Positions 24,648 to 30,868 of a stretch of 38,035 nucleotides of DNA are shown one piece after another. A model generated the notes under the pieces. The model saw only the letters and a program-made list of their open reading frames with translations, was not told where the DNA came from and did no database searches. Within the stretch, counting starts at the first letter, position 1. Each line of letters begins with the position of its first letter. The translations under genes and the position numbers were made by a program. The DNA lies in IMG/VR virus record IMGVR_UViG_3300025301_000040, positions 1 to 38,035 of that record, one strand, 5' to 3'. The stretch is from a virus.

Positions 24648-25922
24648 TTAGTATTCACTCTCAGTTGGCATCGACGATGGAGCCAACGTGTTAGGTGCGA
24701 AGTGTGAGCGGGCCATATTGAGCACGCTATCTGCTACATCTACCGATGCCGTGAACTTAGGAATCAGTGAGTACCGCACCGCATCCAACGGCTCGAAGCC
24801 ATTAGCGATGGCCTGGCCCCACAGCTTCACGTCTCGTGAGCATACCCACGTATCTGCGCTACGCCTTAGCTCTACGACCAAGGCCATGCATCGGCGAGCC
24901 GTTTCCTCTGGCATATAGAGTTTCATCAACTGAGGTTCGTTTACCACGGTCTCGTTCAGCCTGAAGATATAGCCGAAGCGACGCATTACCGGCATTGGAA
25001 TCTTGTTAGACGTGTAGTTCTTGGCTGGCGGGTTATAGGACGCAACGTACCGGAAGTTTGCATCTACGCTGACGCTCCCTTCGGGTGACTCTACGAGGTC
25101 AAGGAACCTCCGTGACCCTTCGTCCATGACCTGGTGCAGTCGTGACAGCACGTCAGGGTCAGCGTTCGCCATCTCTTCGATGTGGTAGATGCCACCTTGC
25201 CTTGCCATCCTGGTCAACTTACCGTCATGCCATTCGACCAGCACGCTCGGGTCGGGCACCGGGTACATGCCGCCAACAAAGGCGTTGATGTCCATGCCAC
25301 GATGACATGCCTGAATCGCATAGGTGCCATTCCATGGTGCAGTGTCCGCAATCATGTCAATAATGGTGGACTTACCGTGTCCCGTGGGGCCTTCGACGCC
25401 GATTGGCACGGGCGGCTTAGCGTGTAGCGCCCTCTCGATGTCCTCGTACATCTTGTTACCAAAGGAAGTGAACAGGTCACGAGTAGGTTCACCCGCATCG
25501 GCATCGAATACGTGCTGCTGCACGGCTGCGATAGCTTCTGCATCGGGTGGTGATACGTTACTGATGACGTTGACCAGCCTCTGCTCAAGTTCTCGGCTGT
25601 TATCAACAGCGTTACCAACGACCATGTTCTGCTTCCCACCATGTCGGTGACGGTAATGCTGAGAGATGGCAAACATACTGGGGCCATCAAACTCTCGCCA
25701 GTCTATGGTGCATATCCATTTCCTGGTATTGGCATCGAAGATGACATTGTGCGAAAGCGGGTATATCGTCGCGCTTGAGTCTTCAGTAATGACAGGCTCA
25801 GTTACCGTGGGGTTAGCACACGTTGCACAGATGATGTTGCCATAGGAGAGTTGGGCATCTGTGGAGTATGGTGGAATCGCTCGGCCACACTTGCTGCAGT
25901 TAGTTTCAGTGATGATAAACAT
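24648..25922 (-). CDS. MoxR/CobS-type AAA+ ATPase with N-terminal zinc ribbon
   Basis: A 424-aa protein. The four-Cys ribbon is C9, C12, C32, C35, and a second Cys/His group (C71, H89, H91, H93) may bind another zinc. The AAA+ core has Walker A at 178-186 (GPTGHGKST), Walker B at 245-250 (IYHIEE), sensor 1 N297 (SYNPPA) and Arg candidates R314 and R315. This matches the AAA_5/MoxR-CobS group. ATG 25922 follows the previous stop directly. Its VWA partner lies 13 nt downstream, the standard arrangement of such pairs. Zinc ribbons are not typical of CobS, which is an unusual addition. Confidence 0.8.
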   Translation of the reverse strand: MFIITETNCSKCGRAIPPYSTDAQLSYGNIICATCANPTVTEPVITEDSSATIYPLSHNVIFDANTRKWICTIDWREFDGPSMFAISQHYRHRHGGKQNMVVGNAVDNSRELEQRLVNVISNVSPPDAEAIAAVQQHVFDADAGEPTRDLFTSFGNKMYEDIERALHAKPPVPIGVEGPTGHGKSTIIDMIADTAPWNGTYAIQACHRGMDINAFVGGMYPVPDPSVLVEWHDGKLTRMARQGGIYHIEEMANADPDVLSRLHQVMDEGSRRFLDLVESPEGSVSVDANFRYVASYNPPAKNYTSNKIPMPVMRRFGYIFRLNETVVNEPQLMKLYMPEETARRCMALVVELRRSADTWVCSRDVKLWGQAIANGFEPLDAVRYSLIPKFTASVDVADSVLNMARSHFAPNTLAPSSMPTESEY

Positions 25923-26141
25923 CTAATCTTCCTCTTGGTTGTGTATGTTTGGGTCGGTCTCAGTAAGTCCGCAGTCGAATAGAAATCTGTCTTTGCCGAA
26001 TTCTTTCTCTCGCTCGTTGGCGTCCTCCTCTAAGTAATCTGCAATATGGTTACCGATATACCACCGCATGTCCTCGGCGCTTTCGATATGCTCTGCCGCT
26101 TTGATGACCCTTGATATGCGTGCCCAATCTCTTCCCCACAT
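25923..26141 (-). CDS. Hypothetical acidic protein, 72 aa
   Basis: ATG 26141 is chosen; a longer start would overlap the neighbour by over 70 nt. Helical and acidic, with DMRWYIGNHIADYLEEDANEREKEF in the middle (two pieces, about 24-48). It ends next to the AAA+ start, so may be made together with it. Not recognised. Confidence 0.5.
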   Translation of the reverse strand: MWGRDWARISRVIKAAEHIESAEDMRWYIGNHIADYLEEDANEREKEFGKDRFLFDCGLTETDPNIHNQEED

Positions 26142-26145
26142 AGCG

Positions 26146-26529
26146 CTACCGAAGCTCGATGATGTTGTCTTTGACAGCCTGGGCACCCAACATAAGGCCG
26201 TCAGCAAACGCCCTCTGCACAAGGTCGCCTATATCTACGGCGAATGAGTGTATGTCTTCACTCTGCTTATCTTCGTCACTTAGTTTCGATTCCAGTGACC
26301 CGATAAAAGACTGAAGGTGACGCAGGGACATGTATTCAGTGATGAGCCGCCACGTCTTACCGTTGCGGGGGATAGGCGCGTCACCCTTATCCCATAAGTC
26401 GCATTGGTTACCCATCCACTCCAGTGAGGCTTTGTCGTACCCGTGCTCTGCTGCTGTCGCGATTGTCTCCTTGAAGTGACGGTCAGTGATGCCCTCTAAC
26501 ACGCTTCTGATTTCGCTCTCTATATCCAT
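26146..26529 (-). CDS. Hypothetical helical protein, 127 aa
   Basis: ATG 26529 has GGGAGG 6-7 nt before it. A long upstream extension to 26805 is rejected because it covers the leader and part of the neighbouring gene. All-helical, with EIRSVLEGITDRHFKETIA at the start and HLQSFIGSLESKLSDEDK in the middle. First gene behind the leader with the shared hairpin, and of a run ending with the AAA+/VWA pair. Function unknown. Confidence 0.55.
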   Translation of the reverse strand: MDIESEIRSVLEGITDRHFKETIATAAEHGYDKASLEWMGNQCDLWDKGDAPIPRNGKTWRLITEYMSLRHLQSFIGSLESKLSDEDKQSEDIHSFAVDIGDLVQRAFADGLMLGAQAVKDNIIELR

Positions 26530-26755
26530 CGTTTTCCTCCCGTTAGTTGCTCTCGGCTCCCTCGACCACACCCCCACAGGCTGCCAGAGGTGGCGAGAGG
26601 GTGCAAGCCCCGTGCAATCCTGAAGGATTGCCCTGCGCGCGATTGATTCTTGATTCCCTGGGTTCCTTGGGAAGGGAACTGGTACCGTTCCAGAAGAGTT
26701 AGTTCCAGACTCATATACAAGTTCCCTTCCCTCGGTAGTTATAAGCAAACGTGTG
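26530..26755 (-). promoter_or_regulatory. 226-nt non-coding leader with hairpins and direct repeats
   Basis: Gene-free stretch ahead of the 26529 gene. Contents: the shared GCAAG plus hairpin element (26603-26632), a perfect 12-nt inverted repeat GGGAAGGGAACT / AGTTCCCTTCCC (26669-26680 and 26720-26731), and inside it the direct repeat GTTCCAGA at 26687 and 26702 (period 15) plus the palindrome GGTACC (26681). The nested repeats look like an operator or a structured leader. A convincing -35/-10 pair was not found. Confidence 0.5.
26603..26632 (-). ncRNA. Leader hairpin element, copy A
   Basis: Plus-strand layout GCAAG, 6 nt, then GCAATCC-TGAA-GGATTGC, then C. The same 18-nt hairpin and the GCAAG at the same distance occur at 29958-29987. 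Here it lies 84 nt before the start codon of the 26529 gene. No T-run follows, so it is not a simple terminator. A cis-acting RNA or protein-binding site is the best guess. Confidence 0.5.
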
Positions 26756-27010
26756 TTACGCAATACGATGGACGTAAAAAGTCTTGTCCTTACATCGTGT
26801 AGCAAACTTCTTTTCGTTACGCTTACCTACTAACCACGCCATCGTTGCCCCACCGCACCCATTAGTTGAGCTATTATGTACCCAATGACAAGGTAACTTT
26901 ATAGCTTCACCCACGAGAAGATTACACATTGCAATTGCTACCTCGCTGGGGTTTCTTCCGTTACGCGGCCAACCTGGAATATCAGCAGGATTGATAGATT
27001 CGATAGTCAC
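26756..27010 (-). CDS. Hypothetical protein, 84 aa
   Basis: GTG 27010 with AGAGGA about 9 nt before it. Begins MTIESINPADIPGWPRNGRN; three Cys and three His are spread (C29, C41, C52; H42, H45), possibly a metal site but without standard spacing. The last gene before the 26.6-kb leader. Not recognised. Confidence 0.5.
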   Translation of the reverse strand: MTIESINPADIPGWPRNGRNPSEVAIAMCNLLVGEAIKLPCHWVHNSSTNGCGGATMAWLVGKRNEKKFATRCKDKTFYVHRIA

Positions 27011-27013
27011 TTC

Positions 27014-27226
27014 TTATTCCTCTTCTGGCTCGTAGGCCAATGGATGTATGGAATGGGCTAATAGCCCCTTTGCCTTCCGTGCTTCGTTGACTCTCTCGAC
27101 GCAATCAGGGCATATAGGCTCCTTTTCTCCTGTCGTTGGCGAACGAAACGATGGAACGTGTGCGGGGTTAGACCCGAAGACACGGTTACAACTGAAACAG
27201 TTAGCGAACAGCAGCATGTATCCCAT
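27014..27226 (-). CDS. Small phage zinc-ribbon protein, 70 aa
   Basis: Four-Cys ribbon, CFSC at 10-13 and CPDC at 39-42. The layout between and after it (VFGSNPAHVPSF; VERVNEARKAKGL; IHPLAYEPEEE) matches a small protein commonly annotated in actinophages as hypothetical with 'C-x2-C ... P-x-C-x-D-C-V ... Y-E-P'. Coupled to its upstream gene by TGATG. Role unknown; probably a small nucleic-acid or protein adaptor. Confidence 0.65.
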   Translation of the reverse strand: MGYMLLFANCFSCNRVFGSNPAHVPSFRSPTTGEKEPICPDCVERVNEARKAKGLLAHSIHPLAYEPEEE

Positions 27227-27471
27227 CAGTTACTCTCCTGAGCGTCTGCTATTGCTTCGGCCTCTGTTGCGAACGGCCCGTTGGGGTCGCCATCGGGCAG
27301 GCAACCAGGGAAGCACGACCACCAATACCATCCGATGGTTTTACTGCCCGGAAGCTTGCGCGCCGCTTCGGGCAACGCGTCCCCGTTTAGGCCATAGTCC
27401 ACTTCGAAAACCTCTACATCGGGCAGTGCGTGTGGGTCGCTCTCGCGTGTCGGGTCGCTGTAAATCTGCAT
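27226..27471 (-). CDS. Small protein of the 'GWYWW..GPF..EAEAIADA' type
   Basis: An 81-aa protein. C-terminal half GWYWWSCFPGCLPDGDPNGP followed by FATEAEAIADAQ is a pattern common in small phage proteins. A second copy of the pattern is encoded at 29130-29333. N-terminus acidic. TGATG overlap to the next gene. Function unknown. Confidence 0.6.
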   Translation of the reverse strand: MQIYSDPTRESDPHALPDVEVFEVDYGLNGDALPEAARKLPGSKTIGWYWWSCFPGCLPDGDPNGPFATEAEAIADAQESN

Positions 27472-27474
27472 CAG

Positions 27475-27807
27475 TTACCACCCCTTCGATTCTGCATAAC
27501 GTGAGTTCCAATCGACCGTATCGGCTATCTCTAAGACGTGGTGGTCGATAAATTCTGCGTATTCCTTTGGCGTCAGTAGTAAGTCACACATGCGTTGTAT
27601 GTAACCGACGTGGCTACTCGTAGTTTGGCTATGGAAGCAGCCTCCCATCGCCGTATGTTGGATGGCAATCTTGCGTCCATCTCTCAGCGTTACTCCAATG
27701 ATGAGAGCGTAGGAGCGAATGAGGCTACCATCAGTGCTCATAGAGCTATTGTTAGCAGCATTGCCGTGACGCCACGCATAAGTAACTTCAACATTACTGG
27801 TAGACAT
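27475..27807 (-). CDS. Hypothetical protein, 110 aa
   Basis: ATG 27807 with AAGGA upstream. Alpha/beta with central strands (SYALIIGVTLRDGRKIAIQH) and a C-terminal helical part (LLLTPKEYAEFIDHHVLEIADTVD, in two pieces). No metal motif. Not recognised. Confidence 0.5.
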   Translation of the reverse strand: MSTSNVEVTYAWRHGNAANNSSMSTDGSLIRSYALIIGVTLRDGRKIAIQHTAMGGCFHSQTTSSHVGYIQRMCDLLLTPKEYAEFIDHHVLEIADTVDWNSRYAESKGW

Positions 27808-27823
27808 TAGTTAGTTCCTTCGG

Positions 27824-28000
27824 TTAAAGATAGCGGCGTGTATCTCTGTGCTTGAATTGGTCAACGCCGTTATCGTCGGTGTACATATACATGTAGAGCA
27901 CCGCATCGTTATGCAGCGGCTTGCCCATCACTTTGCTAGACAATCGCCCCGACGCTATCGCCTCTCGAAACACTTTTGGAACGTCGCTCTTCACTATCAC
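27824..28000 (-). CDS. Small hypothetical protein, 58 aa
   Basis: GTG 28000 is chosen: AGGAGG lies 9 nt before it and GTGA overlaps the stop of the 31-aa gene upstream. A longer TTG-started version (28066) would run through that gene and lacks a ribosome site. Contains VKSDVPKVFREAIASGRL and a Tyr/Met-rich strand (AVLYMYMYTDD). Function unknown. Confidence 0.55.
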   Translation of the reverse strand: MIVKSDVPKVFREAIASGRLSSKVMGKPLHNDAVLYMYMYTDDNGVDQFKHRDTRRYL

Positions 28001-28092
28001 CTGGTTATCCCTCCTTTTGCTGTTACCTCTGACCTCGACACGGTAGCACAGTCTACTACAGACCAATAGCAGCCTGCAATACGGTTAGACAT
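27997..28092 (-). CDS. 31-aa mini-protein with strong ribosome site
   Basis: ATG 28092 has GGGAGGA 6 nt before it and overlaps the end of the upstream gene. The stop overlaps the GTG of the next gene. Starts MSNRIAGCYWSVVDC. The good ribosome site and couplings on both sides suggest that it is translated, either as a real mini-protein or as a leader that delivers ribosomes to the next gene. Confidence 0.5.
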   Translation of the reverse strand: MSNRIAGCYWSVVDCATVSRSEVTAKGGITR

Positions 28093-28402
28093 CGTAATCC
28101 TCCCTTCGTAATGCCATGACTACAGTCCGAATGATGTCGTTTGCCGTACCAGAGCTACCCTTTGGCGCAGCCTGTAACATTTTTACGCCTAACTTTGGAT
28201 ATTCCAGGCCAAGAATGAGTCCTTGCTGGATAGCCGCAGAGGCAAGTGTCCTTATGACATGATTGAGTAGCTCATTCATGTCAGTATTCGTCGTAAGGAC
28301 TGCCTCCATGAGGGCAGTCGCCGCTGTTGGGAATCCGTCAACGAGTAATTCATAGGCAATCACTGCCTCAGGTAATTCGTCCCTGTGGGAATGCATAGTC
28401 AT
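28085..28402 (-). CDS. Hypothetical helical protein, 105 aa
   Basis: ATG 28402 is preferred to 28420 because AAGGGG lies 6 nt before it. Nearly all-helical, hydrophobic-rich but without a clear membrane span (AVIAYELLVDGFPTAATALM; MNELLNHVIRTLASAAIQQG). Basic C-terminus. Not recognised. Confidence 0.55.
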   Translation of the reverse strand: MTMHSHRDELPEAVIAYELLVDGFPTAATALMEAVLTTNTDMNELLNHVIRTLASAAIQQGLILGLEYPKLGVKMLQAAPKGSSGTANDIIRTVVMALRREDYDV

Positions 28403-28427
28403 TTGCTGCCCCTTGTGCATGTGAGTG

Positions 28428-28601
28428 CTAGCTGATGAACGCCAGGATGGTTTTCAACGCGGTTTTCGCTTCGGCGGTATCGACGAAACCATGGATGCTT
28501 ACCTTTTCGCCTTTCACCATGCCGGTGATGTTCATGGCGACGGTAGTTCCGCGTCCGGTCGTTACCTCAAATTCCAGCGCTCCAAGCTTTACGGTCATCA
28601 T
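28428..28601 (-). CDS. 57-aa hypothetical protein
   Basis: Fills the gap exactly: ATG 28601 overlaps the upstream stop (TAATG), and a second ATG follows at once. Beta-rich (TVKLGALEFEVTTGRGTTVA, then KVSIHGFVDTAEAKTALKTIL). The last part looks like a beta-alpha unit with an amphipathic helix. No family recognised, but the coding texture is good. Confidence 0.6.
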   Translation of the reverse strand: MMTVKLGALEFEVTTGRGTTVAMNITGMVKGEKVSIHGFVDTAEAKTALKTILAFIS

Positions 28602-28876
28602 TACTTAGCCTCCTTGCGGGATTTCCAACTGGATGGCAGTAAGTCTGTATCGTAGTCAAGGCCAGGCCATGCTTTCTCGGCTTCCTCCGTGAATAGAGGC
28701 GCGAATTCGCCAAATACCTCGGCTAAGATGTACTCAGCGTCAGCGATGTTACTTATCTCAGTATGTGGTGCCGGTACGGCCTTCATCGCTTTGATGCCCT
28801 CAGTTAGCACCTGGGCCATGATGTACTGACCTCGCATACCTACCATAAACTTGATTGCTTCGTCCTTGATTGTCAC
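28601..28876 (-). CDS. Phage protein of the 'FMVGMRGQYIMAQ' type
   Basis: A 91-aa protein, GTG start coupled by GTGA. Helical; FMVGMRGQYIMAQVLTEGIK (10-29) and 'VPAPHTEISNIADAEYILAE' (34-53) form a pattern I associate with small early proteins of uncultivated phages, of unknown function. The C-terminus is Lys/Arg-rich. Confidence 0.55.
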   Translation of the reverse strand: MTIKDEAIKFMVGMRGQYIMAQVLTEGIKAMKAVPAPHTEISNIADAEYILAEVFGEFAPLFTEEAEKAWPGLDYDTDLLPSSWKSRKEAK

Positions 28877-29130
28877 TTCGTTACTCCTTTCTTGTGCCTG
28901 GGCTTTTTCGGTTGCCTAACCTGATTACTGAATGACGCCGCTATGATTGCGCGGTTACGAGTGTCGCATTCACGGCAGTACCATGCGTTGTTGAACTGCA
29001 CCGCATCGTCACCCATCACGACCCCTCCACAGTCGTGGCAGTGACGCCTTCGCCTCAACTTACCCGTGGGTTTATCGGGTGGGTTACGGAACAGATGCTT
29101 GTCTGACCAGCCGTAGCTGAGGAAATCCAC
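28873..29130 (-). CDS. Small zinc-ribbon protein, 85 aa
   Basis: GTG 29130 overlaps the upstream stop (TAGTG). Four-Cys ribbon C-x2-C (CHDCG, about 31-35) and C-x2-C (CREC, about 52-55), with the basic run KLRRRRH just before and a basic tail after. The charges suggest DNA or RNA binding. No family assigned. Confidence 0.6.
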   Translation of the reverse strand: MDFLSYGWSDKHLFRNPPDKPTGKLRRRRHCHDCGGVVMGDDAVQFNNAWYCRECDTRNRAIIAASFSNQVRQPKKPRHKKGVTK

Positions 29131-29333
29131 TATAACGCTCCTAAGTACTCATAGTTTTGATGTGAGTAACTCTCATGTGCGTCTGCGATTGCTTCGGCCT
29201 TCGCATCAAATGGGCCGAAGTTCTTGCCCACCTCTTCTGACCAGTACCAGCCTGACGTGTCGTCTATCTCACCCGCTTTGAGCGAATCGTGCAGGTGGTA
29301 GACATATGCCTGTATGAGGCCGTCTATCCACAT
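29130..29333 (-). CDS. Second 'GWYW..GPF..AEAIADAHES' protein
   Basis: A 67-aa protein, paralogue-like to 27226-27471: both carry SGWYW or IGWYWW, then GPF, then 'EAIADA' plus 'ES'. The N-terminus (QAYVYHLHDSLKAGE) differs. Coupled by TAATG to its upstream gene. Function unknown. Confidence 0.6.
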   Translation of the reverse strand: MWIDGLIQAYVYHLHDSLKAGEIDDTSGWYWSEEVGKNFGPFDAKAEAIADAHESYSHQNYEYLGAL

Positions 29334-29506
29334 TACCTCGCTCCTTTCTCGGCAGCTAGGCGGCTACCGTCCTTCGTGTGGAGGCTGCGGATAATGGCGT
29401 CCATGAATGACCCCCTACTCTCAACCTCCCACCCGAAGCGCTTTTTCAGCGCATCGGCCTGCTCGTTACTGAACATCCATCGCGGTGCCGCTTTGCGGTC
29501 TTGCAT
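29333..29506 (-). CDS. Small hypothetical protein, 57 aa
   Basis: ATG 29506, 2 nt after the previous stop, with AGGAGG 10 nt before it. A TTG 11 codons upstream would overlap the L12-like gene and is rejected. Basic and helical (EQADALKKRFGWEVESRG, then FMDAIIRSLHTKDG). Not recognised. Confidence 0.5.
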   Translation of the reverse strand: MQDRKAAPRWMFSNEQADALKKRFGWEVESRGSFMDAIIRSLHTKDGSRLAAEKGAR

Positions 29507-29508
29507 GA

Positions 29509-29868
29509 TTACTCGTCCTCCTGTAGTTCGCTCGCCCAACGTTCGATATCGAGGCGGCTGTCGTTGACATTGGTCTCTAGGGAGTCAATCGTTCGGTTCA
29601 TAGAAGCTATGTCTACCTTTGCGTTGGCGATTTCTCCTTCGAGCCATTCGCGATGTTCTGTGGTCATGCCAGGGTGGTCTATCGCATATTCGATAATCTC
29701 CTTTGCATCTCTAAGGCCAGCCCCGAACCTGTCACGAAATACCTTTATCGCGGATATTTTGTTGTGCGCCCCAACGCTTAGGACGATTTCTCGCGCCTCC
29801 TTGAGCGAGGCAGTCCTGGTAAACGAAAACTCCTTGCCCCTGTAGCCCGGTCTGATTTCCCATGTCAT
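29509..29868 (-). CDS. Protein with ribosomal L7/L12 C-terminal-like domain
   Basis: A 119-aa protein; ATG 29868 with AAGGAG 8 nt before it. Residues 36-63 (NKISAIKVFRDRFGAGLRD then AKEIIEYAI) match the L7/L12 C-terminal helix-loop-helix (N-K-x-x-x-I-K-x-x-R ... G-L-G-L-K-E-A-K). In the ribosome this part recruits translation GTPases. Residues 70-117 form a charged coiled coil in place of the L12 dimer domain. It is the first gene of the leftward early block. Known phages do carry L12-like genes. It may bind translation factors or replace part of the stalk, but that is inference. Confidence 0.75.
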   Translation of the reverse strand: MTWEIRPGYRGKEFSFTRTASLKEAREIVLSVGAHNKISAIKVFRDRFGAGLRDAKEIIEYAIDHPGMTTEHREWLEGEIANAKVDIASMNRTIDSLETNVNDSRLDIERWASELQEDE

Positions 29869-29957
29869 GACTGTTACTCCTTCTCGTTCTCTTGCTTTGC
29901 CCTTGGGTCGGCTCCTCGCCGCCTCTGCACACAGGACAACACAGCCCCACAACCACC

Positions 29958-29987
29958 GCAAGAGGCTCGCAATCCTGAAGGATTGCC
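29958..29987 (-). ncRNA. Leader hairpin element, copy B
   Basis: Same plus-strand layout as copy A (GCAAG, 6 nt, then the identical 18-nt hairpin with TGAA loop), 100 nt before the L12-like gene's start. Between the copies only the GCAAG, the hairpin and a few short downstream words are preserved, as expected for a functional RNA or protein site. Confidence 0.5.
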
Positions 29988-30061
29988 GCACCCGCGAGTA
30001 GTATTCGCACGGCGGTAACGGCACGCCCCCGCACACGCCTGTGCATGCGGGTATACGCTCG

Positions 30062-30070
30062 TGCGATAAT
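30062..30070 (+). promoter_or_regulatory. Putative extended -10 promoter
   Basis: TGCGATAAT: an extended TG-N followed by GATAAT (5 of 6 to TATAAT), 38 nt before the 30108 start. No good -35 is seen at 17-18 nt, which extended -10 promoters can lack. Would drive the small rightward pair. Confidence 0.4.
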
Positions 30071-30107
30071 CGGGTGGGCGTAAGCCAAACAGGGGGAGGC
30101 TAAGACG

Positions 30108-30317
30108 ATGTATCACATGCCCGTAAGCATCACGGCGACCGATGATGGAGCCGAAGTAACACTACCTGGCATAAAGGGATTGCGTGGATGGACACCAGCA
30201 ACTAAGACCATGCTGAGGCATCGCCTTAGAGGCATGTTGGGTGGGCAGCAAGAGGTCGTGGTAACAAGCGTAATCGCCAACGATTCGCCCGACTTAGTGT
30301 TTAGGGTGAGTGGGTAA
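30108..30317 (+). CDS. Small hypothetical protein, 69 aa
   Basis: ATG 30108 behind GGGGGAGG. A second Met is at codon 4. Beta then helix (VSITATDDGAEVTLPGIKG; TPATKTMLRHRLRGMLGG). Its TAA overlaps the next ATG. First gene of a short rightward unit lying opposite to both neighbours. Not recognised. Confidence 0.55.
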   Translation: MYHMPVSITATDDGAEVTLPGIKGLRGWTPATKTMLRHRLRGMLGGQQEVVVTSVIANDSPDLVFRVSG

Positions 30318-30691
30318 TGACTATCGGTCGTCCCTTTACACCCGGTATCTCCGGTAATCCTGGTGGACGCCCTAGGAGTATCGGCAGACTCGCACGGGAA
30401 GCGACCGATAACGGTGTCGATATCGTCGCCTTCTTCGTGTCAGTGTTTCACGGGGAAATGCCAACCGTTGGCGATGATGTCGTCTTACACGAACGCAAGA
30501 TAACGTTAGATGACCGTATCGAAGCCGCTCGCTGGCTTACTGACCGTGGATGGGGTAAGGCTGCGCTCAACGTATCTGTCGAGAATGACGAAATGGACTT
30601 ACCCCTGACTAAGTACAGCGTCGAAGAACTCTTAGCCATGCGCAACACGCTAGTTATGCTGACAGAGGGAGAGTTCAGCGAAAAGGCGTAA
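30317..30691 (+). CDS. DUF5681-like protein, small terminase candidate
   Basis: A 124-aa protein with the N-terminal motif GRPFTPGISGNPGGRPRS (4-21), typical of DUF5681 proteins. The remainder is helical (ITLDDRIEAARWLTDRGWGKA), as seen in small terminase-like or DNA-binding members. DUF5681 genes often sit near large terminases; here TerL begins 2.3 kb downstream. No other TerS candidate is visible. If it is the small subunit, it would recognise the packaging site. The stop is part of a 7-nt tandem repeat. Confidence 0.6.
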   Translation: MTIGRPFTPGISGNPGGRPRSIGRLAREATDNGVDIVAFFVSVFHGEMPTVGDDVVLHERKITLDDRIEAARWLTDRGWGKAALNVSVENDEMDLPLTKYSVEELLAMRNTLVMLTEGEFSEKA

Positions 30692-30706
30692 GGCGTAAGG
30701 CGTAAG
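30683..30706 (+). repeat. 7-nt tandem repeat (AAGGCGT)n
   Basis: Three full copies of AAGGCGT and part of a fourth, overlapping the stop codon of the DUF5681-like gene. It is the first part of a stretch with many GTAAG words that reaches to about 31446. Confidence 0.65.
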
Positions 30707-30797
30707 TCACGCGAGTAAGTGTAAGGACTAAAACTTAGTTAACTACCCCTATCCCATCACAAGGACGGGCTAAGTAGGCGGCTGCGTAAGGTCGCGG

Positions 30798-30843
30798 TCA
30801 GGGTTCGCCTTATATGTAGGTAGTCACCTAAGGCAAGCCCTGA
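30798..30843. terminator. Bidirectional hairpin between convergent genes
   Basis: TCAGGGTTCGCCTTA (30798-30812) pairs with TAAGGCAAGCCCTGA (30829-30843), 13 of 15 exact plus one G-U. A small inner stem TAGGT/ACCTA lies in the loop. It lies in the 199-nt gap between the ends of a rightward and a leftward gene. A second hairpin CACCCT-CAT-AGGGTG is at 30854-30868. No long T-run, so it may be a processing or Rho-assisted end. Confidence 0.5.
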
Positions 30844-30868
30844 TTCGCTTAGACACCCTCATAGGGTG

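Larger units (their letters stand above)
29869..30107. promoter_or_regulatory. Divergent intergenic control region
   Basis: 239 nt between the leftward early block and the rightward 30108 gene pair, so promoters for both must lie here. It holds the second shared leader hairpin, an outer CTCGC/GCGAG pairing around that hairpin (29967-29997), the small hairpin GCACA-CGCC-TGTGC (30031-30044) and a rightward extended -10 (30062-30070). Confidence 0.55.

Noticed and set aside
26530-26805. 92-residue N-terminal extension of the 127-aa helical protein
   Set aside because: Would translate the leader hairpins and repeats and overlap the upstream gene; the ATG at 26529 has a strong ribosome site.
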